In this document: piece by piece, positions 41,755-51,917 of the stretch | Position numbering within the stretch: position 1 is the first letter of the stretch | How the letters are laid out: the number at the start of each line of letters is the position of its first letter | Source: Parietichytrium sp. I65-24A | Lineage: Eukaryota; Sar; Bigyra; Thraustochytrida; Thraustochytriidae | Assembly: GCA_012862575.1 (NCBI GenBank) | Contig: BLSF01000012.1 | Span: 1 to 64,000 of the forward strand | Length of the DNA: 64,000 nt | Reading direction: 5' to 3' | Made by a program: the position numbers and the translations under genes | Notes under the pieces: generated by a model | Databases searched by the model: none | Told to the model about the DNA's origin: nothing | The model's input: the letters and a program-made list of their open reading frames with translations, nothing else

Positions 41755-44184
41755 ATGGCGGCCCATCCCATGGATGAGCTCTCCAAGAGGTTTGACGAGC
41801 ACGTGAAGCCTCTTTTGGCGATCAACGACAAACTCCGAAAGCTAACAAAACTTGAGGATGATATCAACACATCGACGATCGTGGCTGTTGGAGACCAGTC
41901 GCACGGAAAGAGCTCCGTGATCGAAGCCCTTAGCGGTGTTTTGTTGCCGCGCGGACAAGGTATGAAAACCAAGCTGCCCTTATGTCTACATATCCGGAAT
42001 GCAGCAGAGGAGAAGGCAGTGATACGCTTTGCCGGCGAGGAAGACCAGACAGTTCCTCTCTCTGAGGTGGCGAAAGCTATCGATGAGTTGACAACGAAAG
42101 TCATTGGTGAAGGTACTATGGATGTAAAAGACGAAGAGATCGACTTGACAGTGTTCCGCTCTGGGGAGGTTGACTTAGACCTGATTGATTTGCCAGGAAT
42201 GACTCGAGCAACCGGTGAAAGTGGTCCTGCTGACATCGAGTCTCGGATCGCAGCGATGTACAAGCGCTACATGCGTCCATCTGAGGCTGTATTGCTCAAC
42301 GTGGTTGCAGCTCAGACCGACACGGGAAATAGTACTGGGTTCAAAATGAGCATCGATTTCGACAGTGATCGAAAACGCACCTTGCTGTGCTACACCAAAA
42401 TGGATTCTTACGCAGACGGTGTGGATTGCTTTACTCGTCGAGTGAAGCAAGATCTTAATGCGTTCAAGTTGGACCCTTGCGATGTGTTCTGTGTCCGCAA
42501 CCGCTCCCAGGCTGAATCAGAGGGCGGTGTATCGTTGGAGGATGCAACCACTGAGGAAATGAAGTTTTTTGCTGATCCGGAAGGTGCTGCCCTGGCTGCA
42601 AATGAACAGCTAAAAGTAGGACTTGGACGAGCAGACCTTGCCCAACGTTTAGCTCACATTCAGCGGGAGCGCATTGCCGAAGCACTTCCAAAGGCGGTCG
42701 CGGCGGTTTCAGCAAGACGGAGCTACCTTCAGCAACAGCTAAATGAACTCCCCGTGATGCATCTGACAGAAGGTGCATGTGCTGTTGAATTGCATAAACG
42801 ACTCTCTGCCATTGAACTTGATTTGAAAAGCTCACGAGAAGGCCGTACGAGAGTCAAGGACAACACTGTTGTGATCAACTTAAAGGTAGACCCGGAGAAC
42901 AAGGGTGAAATGAAAGCGACCAAGGAAAGGTGGGAAGCTACTGCGCGTTGGATCCCTGGAGAAAAAGAGTGGGCTAGAGCGAGGCGGGCAATGGACGAGG
43001 CTGGCCTCGATGTGTATTCCGAACAAGTCCTCAACCACGTACGTACGAAAGAGTCAGCTGATGCCCTTGATCACAGGACTCTGCGTGATCTCGGCATACC
43101 ATTATATGACCAACGAAACGAGATATTGACCATTTTGAAGGAAATCTTCATACCCGACAACCATTTGCGGGTGAGTGTGTGCGACAAAGAGAAGAAATCA
43201 TATTTTTCTTACTCGGTGCAGGTAACTCCAAAAGATGGCTCACCTATAAAGTCTGTTAATGCACCTGAACCAGGAGGGAGTGAAAATTTCTACTACGCGT
43301 CAGTTCGGGCTGTCGATGTCCAGGCTGTGATACATCCTGTTGGACGCGGCGCAATTCCAACTTCCTGCTCGTCATTTGCTCGTCGCAAAGACGCTTTCGT
43401 TGACTCTGTGCGGAACCTCAAGCCCTTAACCTTTTTCTTCTCCAAAGCCTTTTTTAATCTGATGAAGGGGGAGCACGAGCAGTACCGAGGACATGAGGGA
43501 CTTCCAGGATCACTACCCAGCCACGTCGCTGTTGATGTGGCTCGACAGCTTCAACAGGATATCTATCCGCTAGCTGACAAATTCGCCGACGACGTCACGC
43601 GGGATGCCGTTGCTTGGACGGAGGAAAAAGTGTCAGAGCATTTGAACGCTTTCCCATCTCTTCACAACAAAGCAACCGCTGCAATGCGTCAGGTGATTGA
43701 TTCGGCCCGCCTTCGTTTGATTGAGGAACTTAGAACAACACAGAGATGTTTTGATCAGGTGATGCTTGAGGATCACTACTATAGCTTTCTACTGAAAGAT
43801 ATCCGCGCCAAAGTCGACTCCGTTCGCGAAGGCGATGGACTAACGCTTGGCTTTTTCACGCAAAACGTGCTGAGGACAATGAGCAACCATGAGAATGGGA
43901 TTCTAGATGACATTGTGCGTCTAGCGGCCTATTGGAAGGCTATGTGCAAAGAATTTTCTGGCCACGTATCCAAACTTGTCAAGTTGCACTTGCTTTCGGA
44001 GGTCGTCGAAAAGAACGTTGTCGATGCCGTTTTGCAAGAGTGCGTTGGCGGAGCTGTCACGTTGGTGCAGCTGATGGCTCCAAGTAAGCATCAGAAAATC
44101 AGGCGAGAAGAACTAGAGGAGCGCATCAAGAACCTCGAGGAGGCTGAAAAGGAGTGCAAGGATGTTGTCGCACACTTCTTGTAA
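41755..44184 (+). CDS. Mx-like dynamin-family GTPase with SAM-like insert
   Basis: 809 residues from ATG 41755 (context CAAGATGG), one exon. The GTPase domain has P-loop GDQSHGKSS (46-54), the G2 Thr in KTKLPLC (Thr72), G3 DLPG (145-148) and G4 TKMD (214-217). The C-terminal half is the dynamin stalk/GED: FFNLMKGEHEQYRG, YYSFLLKDIRAK and a final REELEERIKNLEEAEKEC helix. Between GTPase and stalk, at about 418-465, YSEQVLNHVRTKESADALDH, split by LRDLGIPLYDQRNEIL, has the SAM-domain pattern (LxxLGIxxxxxRxxIL). There is no PH or Pro-rich domain, so it resembles Mx/DRP-type proteins that assemble on membranes. A SAM-like insert is unusual for dynamins. Confidence 0.85.
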   Translation: MAAHPMDELSKRFDEHVKPLLAINDKLRKLTKLEDDINTSTIVAVGDQSHGKSSVIEALSGVLLPRGQGMKTKLPLCLHIRNAAEEKAVIRFAGEEDQTVPLSEVAKAIDELTTKVIGEGTMDVKDEEIDLTVFRSGEVDLDLIDLPGMTRATGESGPADIESRIAAMYKRYMRPSEAVLLNVVAAQTDTGNSTGFKMSIDFDSDRKRTLLCYTKMDSYADGVDCFTRRVKQDLNAFKLDPCDVFCVRNRSQAESEGGVSLEDATTEEMKFFADPEGAALAANEQLKVGLGRADLAQRLAHIQRERIAEALPKAVAAVSARRSYLQQQLNELPVMHLTEGACAVELHKRLSAIELDLKSSREGRTRVKDNTVVINLKVDPENKGEMKATKERWEATARWIPGEKEWARARRAMDEAGLDVYSEQVLNHVRTKESADALDHRTLRDLGIPLYDQRNEILTILKEIFIPDNHLRVSVCDKEKKSYFSYSVQVTPKDGSPIKSVNAPEPGGSENFYYASVRAVDVQAVIHPVGRGAIPTSCSSFARRKDAFVDSVRNLKPLTFFFSKAFFNLMKGEHEQYRGHEGLPGSLPSHVAVDVARQLQQDIYPLADKFADDVTRDAVAWTEEKVSEHLNAFPSLHNKATAAMRQVIDSARLRLIEELRTTQRCFDQVMLEDHYYSFLLKDIRAKVDSVREGDGLTLGFFTQNVLRTMSNHENGILDDIVRLAAYWKAMCKEFSGHVSKLVKLHLLSEVVEKNVVDAVLQECVGGAVTLVQLMAPSKHQKIRREELEERIKNLEEAEKECKDVVAHFL

Positions 44185-44944
44185 ACTTTCTTTGACTATT
44201 GCGGACATTTCTCGATGTCGAGTGTCAGGAATTGGAAGGAATTTACGGCAGTGAATCTACATTCACTGCAGTCGTCACCAATCCAAGACAGTTCACGGCA
44301 ATTCTCGGCAGCAGACAGAAGTGTTAAACAGAACAATGATCCCCGTTCATCCACTCGCCGCTAACACGCAATTCCTTCGCATCTCAACTTCATGCAATCA
44401 CCAAATTCAGAACACGACCCAATAACAAGAGCCAACTTCATTTCCTTTCGAGCAAACATCATGAACATTCTCAACTTCGGTTCCTCACAGAACAAAACGA
44501 ACAATTCTCCACACAAGCAGTTGGAACAAGCCGAATTCGAGAACAAAAGGAGCACGACGAACAAATGCATTCACAAAAAGGAATAAAAGAGAACAAAAGG
44601 AACGAGCGGGACGACCAGGCAGTTTTGGACGTTGGAACGTGTACTCGAGTACCCTATTCTGCGACTCGGGAAGCTGCAGAGCCTTAGTCCAATTATATGC
44701 AAAACTTTAAGAGTCAGAGCCAACGCTGCAGGCGTACGTGTGCAAGTGCTTGTGCAAATCCCAAGTTGGAAGCTGTTAACGCGTCGTTGAGAGGGAAAGA
44801 AAGTGTGGAGTTGCAAAGTTTCAAAGTTGCAAAGTTTCAAAGTTACAAAGTTTCAAAGTTTCAAAGTTGCAAGGTTTCAAAGTTGCAAGGTTTCAAAGTT
44901 GCAAAGTTACAAAGTTGCAAAGTTGCAAGCGCAGGAGCTGCGAA
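44185..44944. other. spacer and repeat-rich leader
   Basis: Unique sequence with a GTACTCGAGTAC palindrome (44641-44652), then a CAAAGTTN array (44810-44929) directly before the next start codon. No gene seen. Confidence 0.5.
44810..44929 (+). repeat. CAAAGTTN 8-bp repeat array in 5' leader
   Basis: About fourteen units of CAAAGTT plus one variable base (T, G or A), ending about 15 bp before ATG 44945. The related sense-strand motif AGTTGNAAAG occurs in the leaders of two other genes (59277 and 60993 starts). Confidence 0.9.
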
Positions 44945-45687
44945 ATGGAGGCGAAGAGACGTGCGAGGTTGGAGGCTTTGGAGGCGCATAGAATGCGAGT
45001 GCGTGAGCGGATGCCGCAGCAATTCCAGTCGGGGAGGATTGACGAGCTGGCAAGGTGAGTTTGGAGGGGTTTCGGGGGTCGATGAAGGGCTCAGTACTAA
45101 CCGTTTGTGCATGCTTTGCTTTGCGTGGCTGTGCATCTTGTGGTTTGTGTTAAAGAATCTCGGCCAAGTCTTTGAGCGGATTTGCGAATGCGAAACAACA
45201 GAATGGCTTCTTGCCTGACGAGGTGGTGAGTGCGGACGAGAATGCGGCGCCAAACCTTGGCGGGTATCTTTTAAGTAAGAAGAATGCGCTTTGCGAAACA
45301 CCAGCAGCAACGATTGCCAGGCTGAAGGAGCACGTGTTCGCTGTTCCCGGAGTCATTGTCAATGACGACGACGAGGACGATTCTAGCTTTGCGGAAGAGA
45401 AAGCTTCGCTGCCAGTTTTCTATAGCGGCGCGAAGGAAGCTCTGATTCGCGAACAGGAAAGCGGGGCTCCCTCCTCTCCATCTCAGACCCGCGTAATAGA
45501 ATACGACGAGGATGGGCTCGAGGTGTTAGATGTTGAAACCTGCGAGACGCTCGGTGGCCGATTGAATACAAGTGTGCGCCTCCCTAACGTAAATCTGGAC
45601 AACTTTTGTGGAGACAGTGACTCTGCAGATGATGACGACGATGGTGCGTCCGATGAGTATCATGCCGCACTCTTCGGATCGAGGTGA
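44945..45687 (+). CDS. uncharacterised 213-residue acidic protein
   Basis: Exon 1 (44945-45054) and exon 2 (45156-45687) flank a 101-bp intron (GTGAGT...GTTAAAG). The join gives DELARISAKSLSGFANA in frame. The N-terminus is a basic helix (MEAKRRARLEALEAHRMR), the middle is mixed (PNLGGYLLSKKNALCETPAA, VFAVPGVIV) and the C-terminal half is acidic with short Asp runs and a conserved-looking YDEDGLEVLDVETCETLGG. I recognise no family. The leader is a short-repeat array. It is tail-to-tail with the next minus-strand gene, 61 bp apart. Confidence 0.7.
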
Positions 45688-45748
45688 AAAGAGAATGGGA
45701 TTTTTCCCTTGCTCTCTCCTGCGAGTTGTATGTATTATATATATTTAT

Positions 45749-46267
45749 TTAATTTCGCGACCCTGATGGATGGTACAAAGAGTGAAAGTTTACACCTAGC
45801 TCAAGAATTCCAAGCGCTTCAAGTTCCGGGGGCACTTGCAAGACTGCCGCATGACTCTGCTGTTCATCGCTCTCTGCTGCGTCGCAAGGCTCGGGTGTTT
45901 GTGCCATCCCAGATCCCGACTCAACTGGCGTGTCGCAAGTCGGCTCCAATGGCCCCTTTACATGAATCTCCCCCGGATCAGGGTCCAGGCACCCACGATC
46001 AATATCTTGCACGGGGACAGCACTCCGGCAATGACTTCCCACCTCCGCTCGAGCATCCTTCATGCTGCGCGCGGAAACAAATCCTGCGCACCGTACTTTC
46101 GGCGATGGACTCCCTCCATCTTGTGAGCTCTCCTCTTTCCTTCGGCGGTCCACGGTCGCACCTAATGAAGAACCGTGCGGGTTCTCCATGAGCACAAGCT
46201 CCACGCCATCCGAGTCCACGTCCTCATTCTCGTCCTCGCCGCAGTATTCGAACTGAACATGGCTCAT
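45749..46267 (-). CDS. uncharacterised 172-residue acidic protein
   Basis: Starts at ATG 46267 (MSHVQFEYCGEDENEDVDSD). The frame is open further upstream but without another ATG. Composition is acidic and polar with a hydrophobic C-terminal patch (VPPELEALGILELGVNF). No domain recognised; probably disordered. Support comes only from the length of the open frame, the coding-like mix at the N-terminus and its fit between two genes. It could be non-coding. Confidence 0.4.
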   Translation of the reverse strand: MSHVQFEYCGEDENEDVDSDGVELVLMENPHGSSLGATVDRRRKEESSQDGGSPSPKVRCAGFVSARSMKDARAEVGSHCRSAVPVQDIDRGCLDPDPGEIHVKGPLEPTCDTPVESGSGMAQTPEPCDAAESDEQQSHAAVLQVPPELEALGILELGVNFHSLYHPSGSRN

Positions 46268-46586
46268 GCTGTTTGCTACTGTCCTTTGTACTTTGGCGCT
46301 CCTCTCGCAAAGGGCGTTGCGACTGTCACTCACTTTCGCGTTGCGATTTTCAATTTCTCAGAAGAAGAATTCAAAACTCAAACCAGTATGTAGGGCCGCA
46401 TTAACGATATCGGTAGGAGTGATGGTGGCGCTTTGGCGGGACTTGCGTGCAAGATCGATCGATGTGGATAATGTGGATGGACGAATGGATAGATAAGTGG
46501 ATGGATGGATGGATGGATGGATGGGAATGTGATGATTGCGATACTATTCAGCTCGGGGTTTGATGAAGTTGAGAGTATGAGAGGGT
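46268..46586. other. short spacer with GATG microsatellite
   Basis: Contains (GATG)n at about 46498-46525. It lies between the 3' end of the kinesin gene and the 5' end of the acidic-protein gene. No gene. Confidence 0.5.
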
Positions 46587-49500
46587 CTACACCCTGGTGG
46601 GATTGCCGGAAACTGGGTTGCTGGGAACTGAACTGGACCCAGAGAGAAGCCGTTGCACTCGAAGGAAGATGGAGGAGTCCGTCTCGGGGGCTTTCTCTTC
46701 TGTGCTTTCGTCGATTGCACTGTTGCTGCTGTTGTTGTCGCTGTTGTTATTGTTGTGTGAGAGCACGCGCTGCTCGAGAGCGATGAGTCGCTGCTCTCGG
46801 CGAGAGATCTTATCCTCTTGGAGCTTGAGAAGAAATTTGAGTTTGTCGTTCTCTTCGATGACTTGGTCGTCGGTGTCGTCTACTTCGTCATGAGCATCCT
46901 CGTCCCTCTTCTCTTCGGCTGAGTCACTTTGGTGCGAGAAACACTTTTGCATGACCTTGTTGTGGAGTTCATTCGTCTCCCGCAATTGGCTCAAAAGCAT
47001 CGCTCGGGCTTGGTCGCCTTCCTCCTTTAGCTTTTCGATATAGACTGCGGTTTCCTTCCGTAGGTCATTCATGGCCCTCAAGTGCGAGTGTTTCAGGTCA
47101 GATATACGTTCGGTCGCCTGCGACTTCTCGAGCTCCAGTGCTGCAGCCGCCTCCTCCTTGTATTTGGCGAGAGCAGTTTCAGCCATGTCGCCACGGATCT
47201 TCTCGACGTCTAAAGCACGCTGCAGCGTGAACATCCGCCGCTCAAAACTTTCTTGATTCTGAGCTGATTCGACCGAAAATGTTTCCAGTTGTCGCTCAAT
47301 ATGCTGACCCAAATCATCGCAGCGCTTACAAAGCTCCTGGACTTCAGCTTGAGCAGCAGCTCGACCGCATTTCTCTTGTTCAAGCTCCGCCTCCAGAGCT
47401 TGAAGCTGTTCATTCGGGCTGTTCGCTTCCAGTCTTGCCTTCAGACTTTGCTCGAGATCTGTATTTTCAGACATTAGACCTTGCTTTTCCCTCTCTAACT
47501 GAGCTTTTTCGGACTTCATACTTGCTAATTCGCTTTGCAGCTTTGACTTTTCCTGAGAGCTTGACTCCTTCAGTCCGCTCAAGCGGAGCTCCTGGTCAGA
47601 GCTCAACTCCTCCAATCGGGCGTTCTCTGCGCGAAGCTCGTCCAGCTCAGACTTTAATTCTTGAGTTTGAGCCTTCGCCTCAGCCTGCACTTTATGCAGC
47701 TCTGCCTGAAGCTCGTCAAGCAACTTGCCGTTTGCGCTATCTGCACACTTTTGTGCTTCATCACGATTTGCAAGCTCCTGTTGGGCGGTAGCCACGTGCG
47801 TTTCCATCAAAGCGAGTTTTGCGGCTGTTTCCGCAGCAAGTGCAGTTTGTTGCTTCTCAAGTGCTCCGTTCTCGCTACTTAATCTCTCAACGACCTTCTC
47901 AAGTCTCTCAATTTGTTCTCTTTGTGCTGCACTCTCTTGGTCGGCAAGACATAGAGCTTCGACATACTTTTCCAGCATCCCTGCATTGCGCTCGTTCGCC
48001 TGTGCAGCTTCTTCCTTCATCAATTTTATTCGACTTTCGTATTCTTCATTCGCTTTGTCAACCTCCGCTAACGCATCGAGGTTCCTTCGCAGAAAGTCTT
48101 TCTGTTCAAGGCTCTGTTTGCGCTCCTGCTCCAAATCAGTGCGCAAGTTTTCAAGCTGCGCATTCAGTTCTGCCAATTGCACCTCGGAATCTCTCTTCAC
48201 GCGACTGAGCTCGGACGAGAGTCGATCCACGTGTGCGTCTTTCTCGGCCACAATCTGTTGAAATTGTGCAATTTCGCTCGAACTCGAGGCCCCAGCACTC
48301 AGTTGCTCTTGATAAAGCGCCTCCTTCCTTTGCAACTTTTCCTTCAACTCCTCCACATCTGCAGAGAGACTCGAAACGTTGGCTTTGTGCTTGCCCAGCT
48401 CAAGCTCCTGCATTTTCGATTCGTTCTGGAAGCCGTGCACCTTGGATTCCAGTGCGGTACACCTCTCTTCGCTCTGTTGCAGTTTTAGTCCTGCCTCACC
48501 AGATTCACGAGATGCCTCCGCCAATTGCTCACGAGAAGCCAGTAGCTCCCTTTCCAGCAAAGCAATACGCTCTTTTGCCGATTGCAACTGCTGTTGAGAG
48601 GTTTCTAGATCCTGGGTGACTCGAAGGCTCTCTTTCGCACGAGCCTCAGCCTCGCCTTGGAAGGACGTCAAGGATTGCTCAATCTCAAGCTGTCGGGACT
48701 GAAAAGCTTTCTCCATCGCAATCTCCTTGTCGACAAGGCCTCTCTCAAGCTCGGCAACCTTTTCTTTCGTGGAAGACATTTCGGTCACTTCTTTGTTTGC
48801 CACCTCCAGCTTGGACCTCAACGTCGTGATTTCCGCATGGGCTTTGTTGAGCAACACCTTGAGTTCGCAGAGAGAAAACTCTTGGTTGATTTTTGCATTG
48901 TTCTTTATCAATTTGGCCCTCGAGCCGAACCGAAGCGTTGACAGCGTCTCGTTGTAGTTGTAGGTTGATGGTGAGCAGCACACCACAAGAGCTGTCTTGG
49001 CGTTTCCGCCGAGGGATTCCTGCAAAACTCGAGTTAGCTTCGAGTCGCGGTATGGAATGTGCGAGGAGGTCCCGTCGGTCAAAGCATTGATGACGTTGCC
49101 GAGCATAGAGAGACTCTTGTTGATTGTTTTTGCTTCTTCGAGACGCGTTCCAGTGGCCCCCGTCTTCCTCACCTTTTCTGAGCCTGCGAGATCGACCAGA
49201 AACAGTTTTCCGCACTTGAGAGAGAGCGTGCTCATGTCTCTTTGCTTCACAGTCACCATGAAGAGAGAGTGGCTCCGCGAGGAATAGTGATTCATCTTCG
49301 TTGCCGCAGTCGATCGATTCTTCTGTCCCTCTTTCATGATTTCCAAAATCTGTGCGGGGGTCTTTAACGTTTCCACTCTCGCGCCTTCAACCCAGATACC
49401 CAAATCAGGGTCTTCTCTGATCTGCAGATTGTTTTGAGACACGTCAAGCAAGTCGTTGATCTTTTCCATATAAATTTCAATCATTGATACTGACACCGTA

Positions 49501-49928
49501 TATTCCAAGTGGCTTGGTGCCCGGGAAATCCCATCATATAAGGCCATCACAATTCGCGGGACAAGGCCTTGGCTTTCTTCGGACGCTGCGCCACCGGGCC
49601 CTTCCATCGTGTACGTTTTACCTGAAGAGGTTTGGCCATAGGCGAAGATTGTACCGTTGTAGCCTTTGAGAGCCGCGTTCACCGCTGGCTGTCCAACATA
49701 GTCGTACACGTCTTGCTGCGAACACCGTCCGTCAAAAGCGCGATCAAACGAGAACGAGTGCCCGAGCTCATCCTCATCGGCCTCCTCGTCCTTGAGCCTC
49801 ACGGTTTGCCCGTCAGGAAGGAACGCGACCGCCTCTTTGCCGCCCTTGTGCTTCTTCTCTGACTTGTTTGGCGGGCGAAACCTGCAGACCACTCTGATGT
49901 TATCGCTCGCAGCGTGTTCGGTTGCCAT
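46587..49928 (-). CDS. kinesin-1-like heavy chain
   Basis: 1113 residues from ATG 49928 (MATEHAASDNIRVVCRFRP). The motor domain (about 10-350) has P-loop GQTSSGKT (98-105), switch I NHYSSRSHS, switch II DLAGSEK and HIPYRDSKLTRVLQ; the segment order and the SLGGNAKTALVVCCSPS block fit conventional kinesin. The neck linker region (INQEFSLCELKVLLNK) is followed by an almost unbroken coiled coil to about residue 1060. The tail has an Asn/Ser run and ends SGNPTRV. A plus-end-directed microtubule motor for vesicle or organelle transport is expected. No kinesin light chain-binding motif is evident. One exon; the neighbouring RJL gene is divergent about 1 kb away. Confidence 0.9.
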   Translation of the reverse strand: MATEHAASDNIRVVCRFRPPNKSEKKHKGGKEAVAFLPDGQTVRLKDEEADEDELGHSFSFDRAFDGRCSQQDVYDYVGQPAVNAALKGYNGTIFAYGQTSSGKTYTMEGPGGAASEESQGLVPRIVMALYDGISRAPSHLEYTVSVSMIEIYMEKINDLLDVSQNNLQIREDPDLGIWVEGARVETLKTPAQILEIMKEGQKNRSTAATKMNHYSSRSHSLFMVTVKQRDMSTLSLKCGKLFLVDLAGSEKVRKTGATGTRLEEAKTINKSLSMLGNVINALTDGTSSHIPYRDSKLTRVLQESLGGNAKTALVVCCSPSTYNYNETLSTLRFGSRAKLIKNNAKINQEFSLCELKVLLNKAHAEITTLRSKLEVANKEVTEMSSTKEKVAELERGLVDKEIAMEKAFQSRQLEIEQSLTSFQGEAEARAKESLRVTQDLETSQQQLQSAKERIALLERELLASREQLAEASRESGEAGLKLQQSEERCTALESKVHGFQNESKMQELELGKHKANVSSLSADVEELKEKLQRKEALYQEQLSAGASSSSEIAQFQQIVAEKDAHVDRLSSELSRVKRDSEVQLAELNAQLENLRTDLEQERKQSLEQKDFLRRNLDALAEVDKANEEYESRIKLMKEEAAQANERNAGMLEKYVEALCLADQESAAQREQIERLEKVVERLSSENGALEKQQTALAAETAAKLALMETHVATAQQELANRDEAQKCADSANGKLLDELQAELHKVQAEAKAQTQELKSELDELRAENARLEELSSDQELRLSGLKESSSQEKSKLQSELASMKSEKAQLEREKQGLMSENTDLEQSLKARLEANSPNEQLQALEAELEQEKCGRAAAQAEVQELCKRCDDLGQHIERQLETFSVESAQNQESFERRMFTLQRALDVEKIRGDMAETALAKYKEEAAAALELEKSQATERISDLKHSHLRAMNDLRKETAVYIEKLKEEGDQARAMLLSQLRETNELHNKVMQKCFSHQSDSAEEKRDEDAHDEVDDTDDQVIEENDKLKFLLKLQEDKISRREQRLIALEQRVLSHNNNNSDNNSSNSAIDESTEEKAPETDSSIFLRVQRLLSGSSSVPSNPVSGNPTRV

Positions 49929-50941
49929 CTTCGCAAGTCTGCCCGCTCGTGTGTTGCTCTGCTGCGCGACTAAACGGCAACTCACAGGCCCGACCAAGAA
50001 GACAAGCTCTGTGTCGCTGAGAACGTCTCCCAAAAGCGAGTAGACTAACGAGCGAGTTGCAAGCCAATGGGCGAAAACACCTCAACCCATGCGCTCGCTG
50101 CTGGCAACAATTGACAAGATTGGGGTGGAGTCACCTGCAAATCGTCAACAAGGAAGACTCACAGATTGATGGACACGGAATGCACGCTTCTTCACTCTTC
50201 TTTCTATTCTGCTGCACCGAATGAGTGAACGATGGACGAAATCAATGCAAGGAAACTTGCACACAAAGACAGCAAGCAAACGATTCAGAAAGACAAGACC
50301 ACGAGGATGGCTTGCTGCTTCCAAGTTAAAACAAAAGCTCGCTGTTATGTCAGCACTGGGGCTAGTCCTCCTCTCCCTCCAGGACTAGCGCCGAGCGCTA
50401 CGTCTCTCTCACGAAAATTACCTTCTTTACCGTTAACGCACATTTCAGAGTCATGATTGATGATCATCATCATCACTGTCACGAACACACCACCTTTCGA
50501 TTAAATTGATTGACAAGAATGAAAGAATGATTTGCAAGCCCGGAGCGACAATTCCGGCCGACTAATGAATGCTTGGAAGCGGAAGTCCTTCAGCAGCGGC
50601 TCATGAGTTCTGAGCAGCGTCGTGTTCTGACAGTAAGTGACTTGTAGTTGGTTTCCGAGCGCGCCATGTGAATATGTGAAGTTTCTTTCTCTTGTGTGTT
50701 AGAAATAGAACGTCCGTCACGTTGCTTCCTCGCTTCACACGATTCTCGATTCGCTTTTGAGGGACCACTCCGCTCAAACTGCGCAGTGCTGTACTGACTG
50801 CGAGTACTGACGCTTCAAGCTGCGAGATTTGGGGATACGCCGTTGCTCTAGCACGAAGGAGAAGCGGGCGCGCGGGCTGGCGGTGGATGGCACGGTGACG
50901 GTGACGTGGACGGAGCAAAGCAGAGAGAAAGGGACAAAGAA
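49929..50941. other. divergent promoter region of kinesin and RJL genes
   Basis: About 1 kb of unique sequence containing GTACTGACTGCGAGTAC at 50791-50807 and ATGATGATCATCATCATC-like repeats near 50460. No coding exon recognised. Confidence 0.45.
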
Positions 50942-51654
50942 ATGGCCGGCAACCCAGAGACGCAGATTCCGAGCGATGGCCCACGGACGGTGCACGTCCC
51001 AGACATCGTGAGGTAAGTTGGCACTTGTTTAAACATTGCGGGTTGCGCCAGCTAACCGTGGAGGGACGATGCCACAGGATAAAGGTGACTTCGATGGGGG
51101 ACGGGGGCGTCGGGAAGAGTTGCATTATTAAGAGGTATTGCGAGGTAAGTCTGTGTTTTTTCTTGGATTGTGCCTGGTGCGTGCGAATCGTGCTCACATT
51201 CCCCCGCTTCGCCTCTCAGGAGCGATTCGTGTCCAAGTATATTGCAACAATCGGAGTGGACTATGGTGTCAAGACGGTGGACGTCGACGGGTATGAGGTG
51301 CGTGTGAATTTTTGGGACTTGTCAGGACACCCAGAGTTTTTCGATGTGAGAAATGAGTTTTACAAGGACACACAAGGCGCTATGCTCGTTTTCGACGTTG
51401 GCTCGCGCAAGTCGTTCGAGTCTTTAGAGAACTGGATCTCGGAGGCACGGAGGTTCGGATGCACCGACAAGACCGCGCAGTTCATCCTCGTGGGGAACAA
51501 GTGTGACAAACCTCGCGTAGTCACCGAGCAGGAGGCAAGCACATGGGCACGCGACCACGGTCTGCCGTACTTTGAGACTTCTGCAAACACCGGCGTGAAC
51601 GTCACGGAGATGTTCGAAAACTTATTCGCCAAGGTCGTTCGCAAGGTCGTGTAA
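50942..51654 (+). CDS. RJL-family GTPase (DNAJC27/RBJ type, no J domain)
   Basis: Three exons: 50942-51012, 51078-51144 and 51220-51654. The introns are 65 and 75 bp (GTAAGT...CCACAG; GTAAGT...CTCTCAG). The 190-residue product has G1 GDGGVGKSC, IIKRYCEERFVSKYIATIG, DYGV, WDLSGHPEFF, RNEFYKDTQGAMLVFDVG, G4 NKCD and ETSANTG. These blocks (KRYCE-RFVSKY, VRNEFYKDTQG) identify the RJL/DNAJC27 family. Note SGHPE in place of the usual catalytic DTAGQE Gln, a family trait. There is no C-terminal DnaJ domain and no prenylation Cys, as in many protist RJLs. The family's distribution follows the presence of flagella. ATG context is AAATGGC. Confidence 0.92.
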
Positions 51655-51917
51655 ATGTGTATTTATCTACTGTTTCAATCAAAACAAACAAACAAACAAA
51701 CAAACAAACAAAACGACAGCTGCAGCTAATCTCTTTCAACTCTTATCTCCGATTCTGCTGCCAACTACTCCACCTTGACGTCCATCTTGCCACACCCCCC
51801 CCAGCCGCTCTTCCGCCGACCCTATCGACACTCGCGACCCAGCACCCGCCCGACAGCCGGCTGCAAGCGCAGCAAGCGCCTTCAGAATTCAGAATTCACT
51901 GTCAGCAGAAGGCGAAA
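51655..51917. repeat. short spacer with AAAC microsatellite
   Basis: Contains (AAAC)n at 51680-51713 just after the RJL stop, then the leader of the TatD-like gene with CAGAATTC repeats near 51890. Confidence 0.7.

Noticed and set aside
44697-45218. Frame reading FKVAKLQSCKVSK-type repeats
   Set aside because: It translates the CAAAGTTN leader array and part of the intron of the 44945 gene; not a protein repeat.
48000-48260. Long Ser-rich plus-strand frames opposite the kinesin coiled coil
   Set aside because: They are antisense shadows of a Glu/Lys/Leu-rich heptad region and have no domain of their own.
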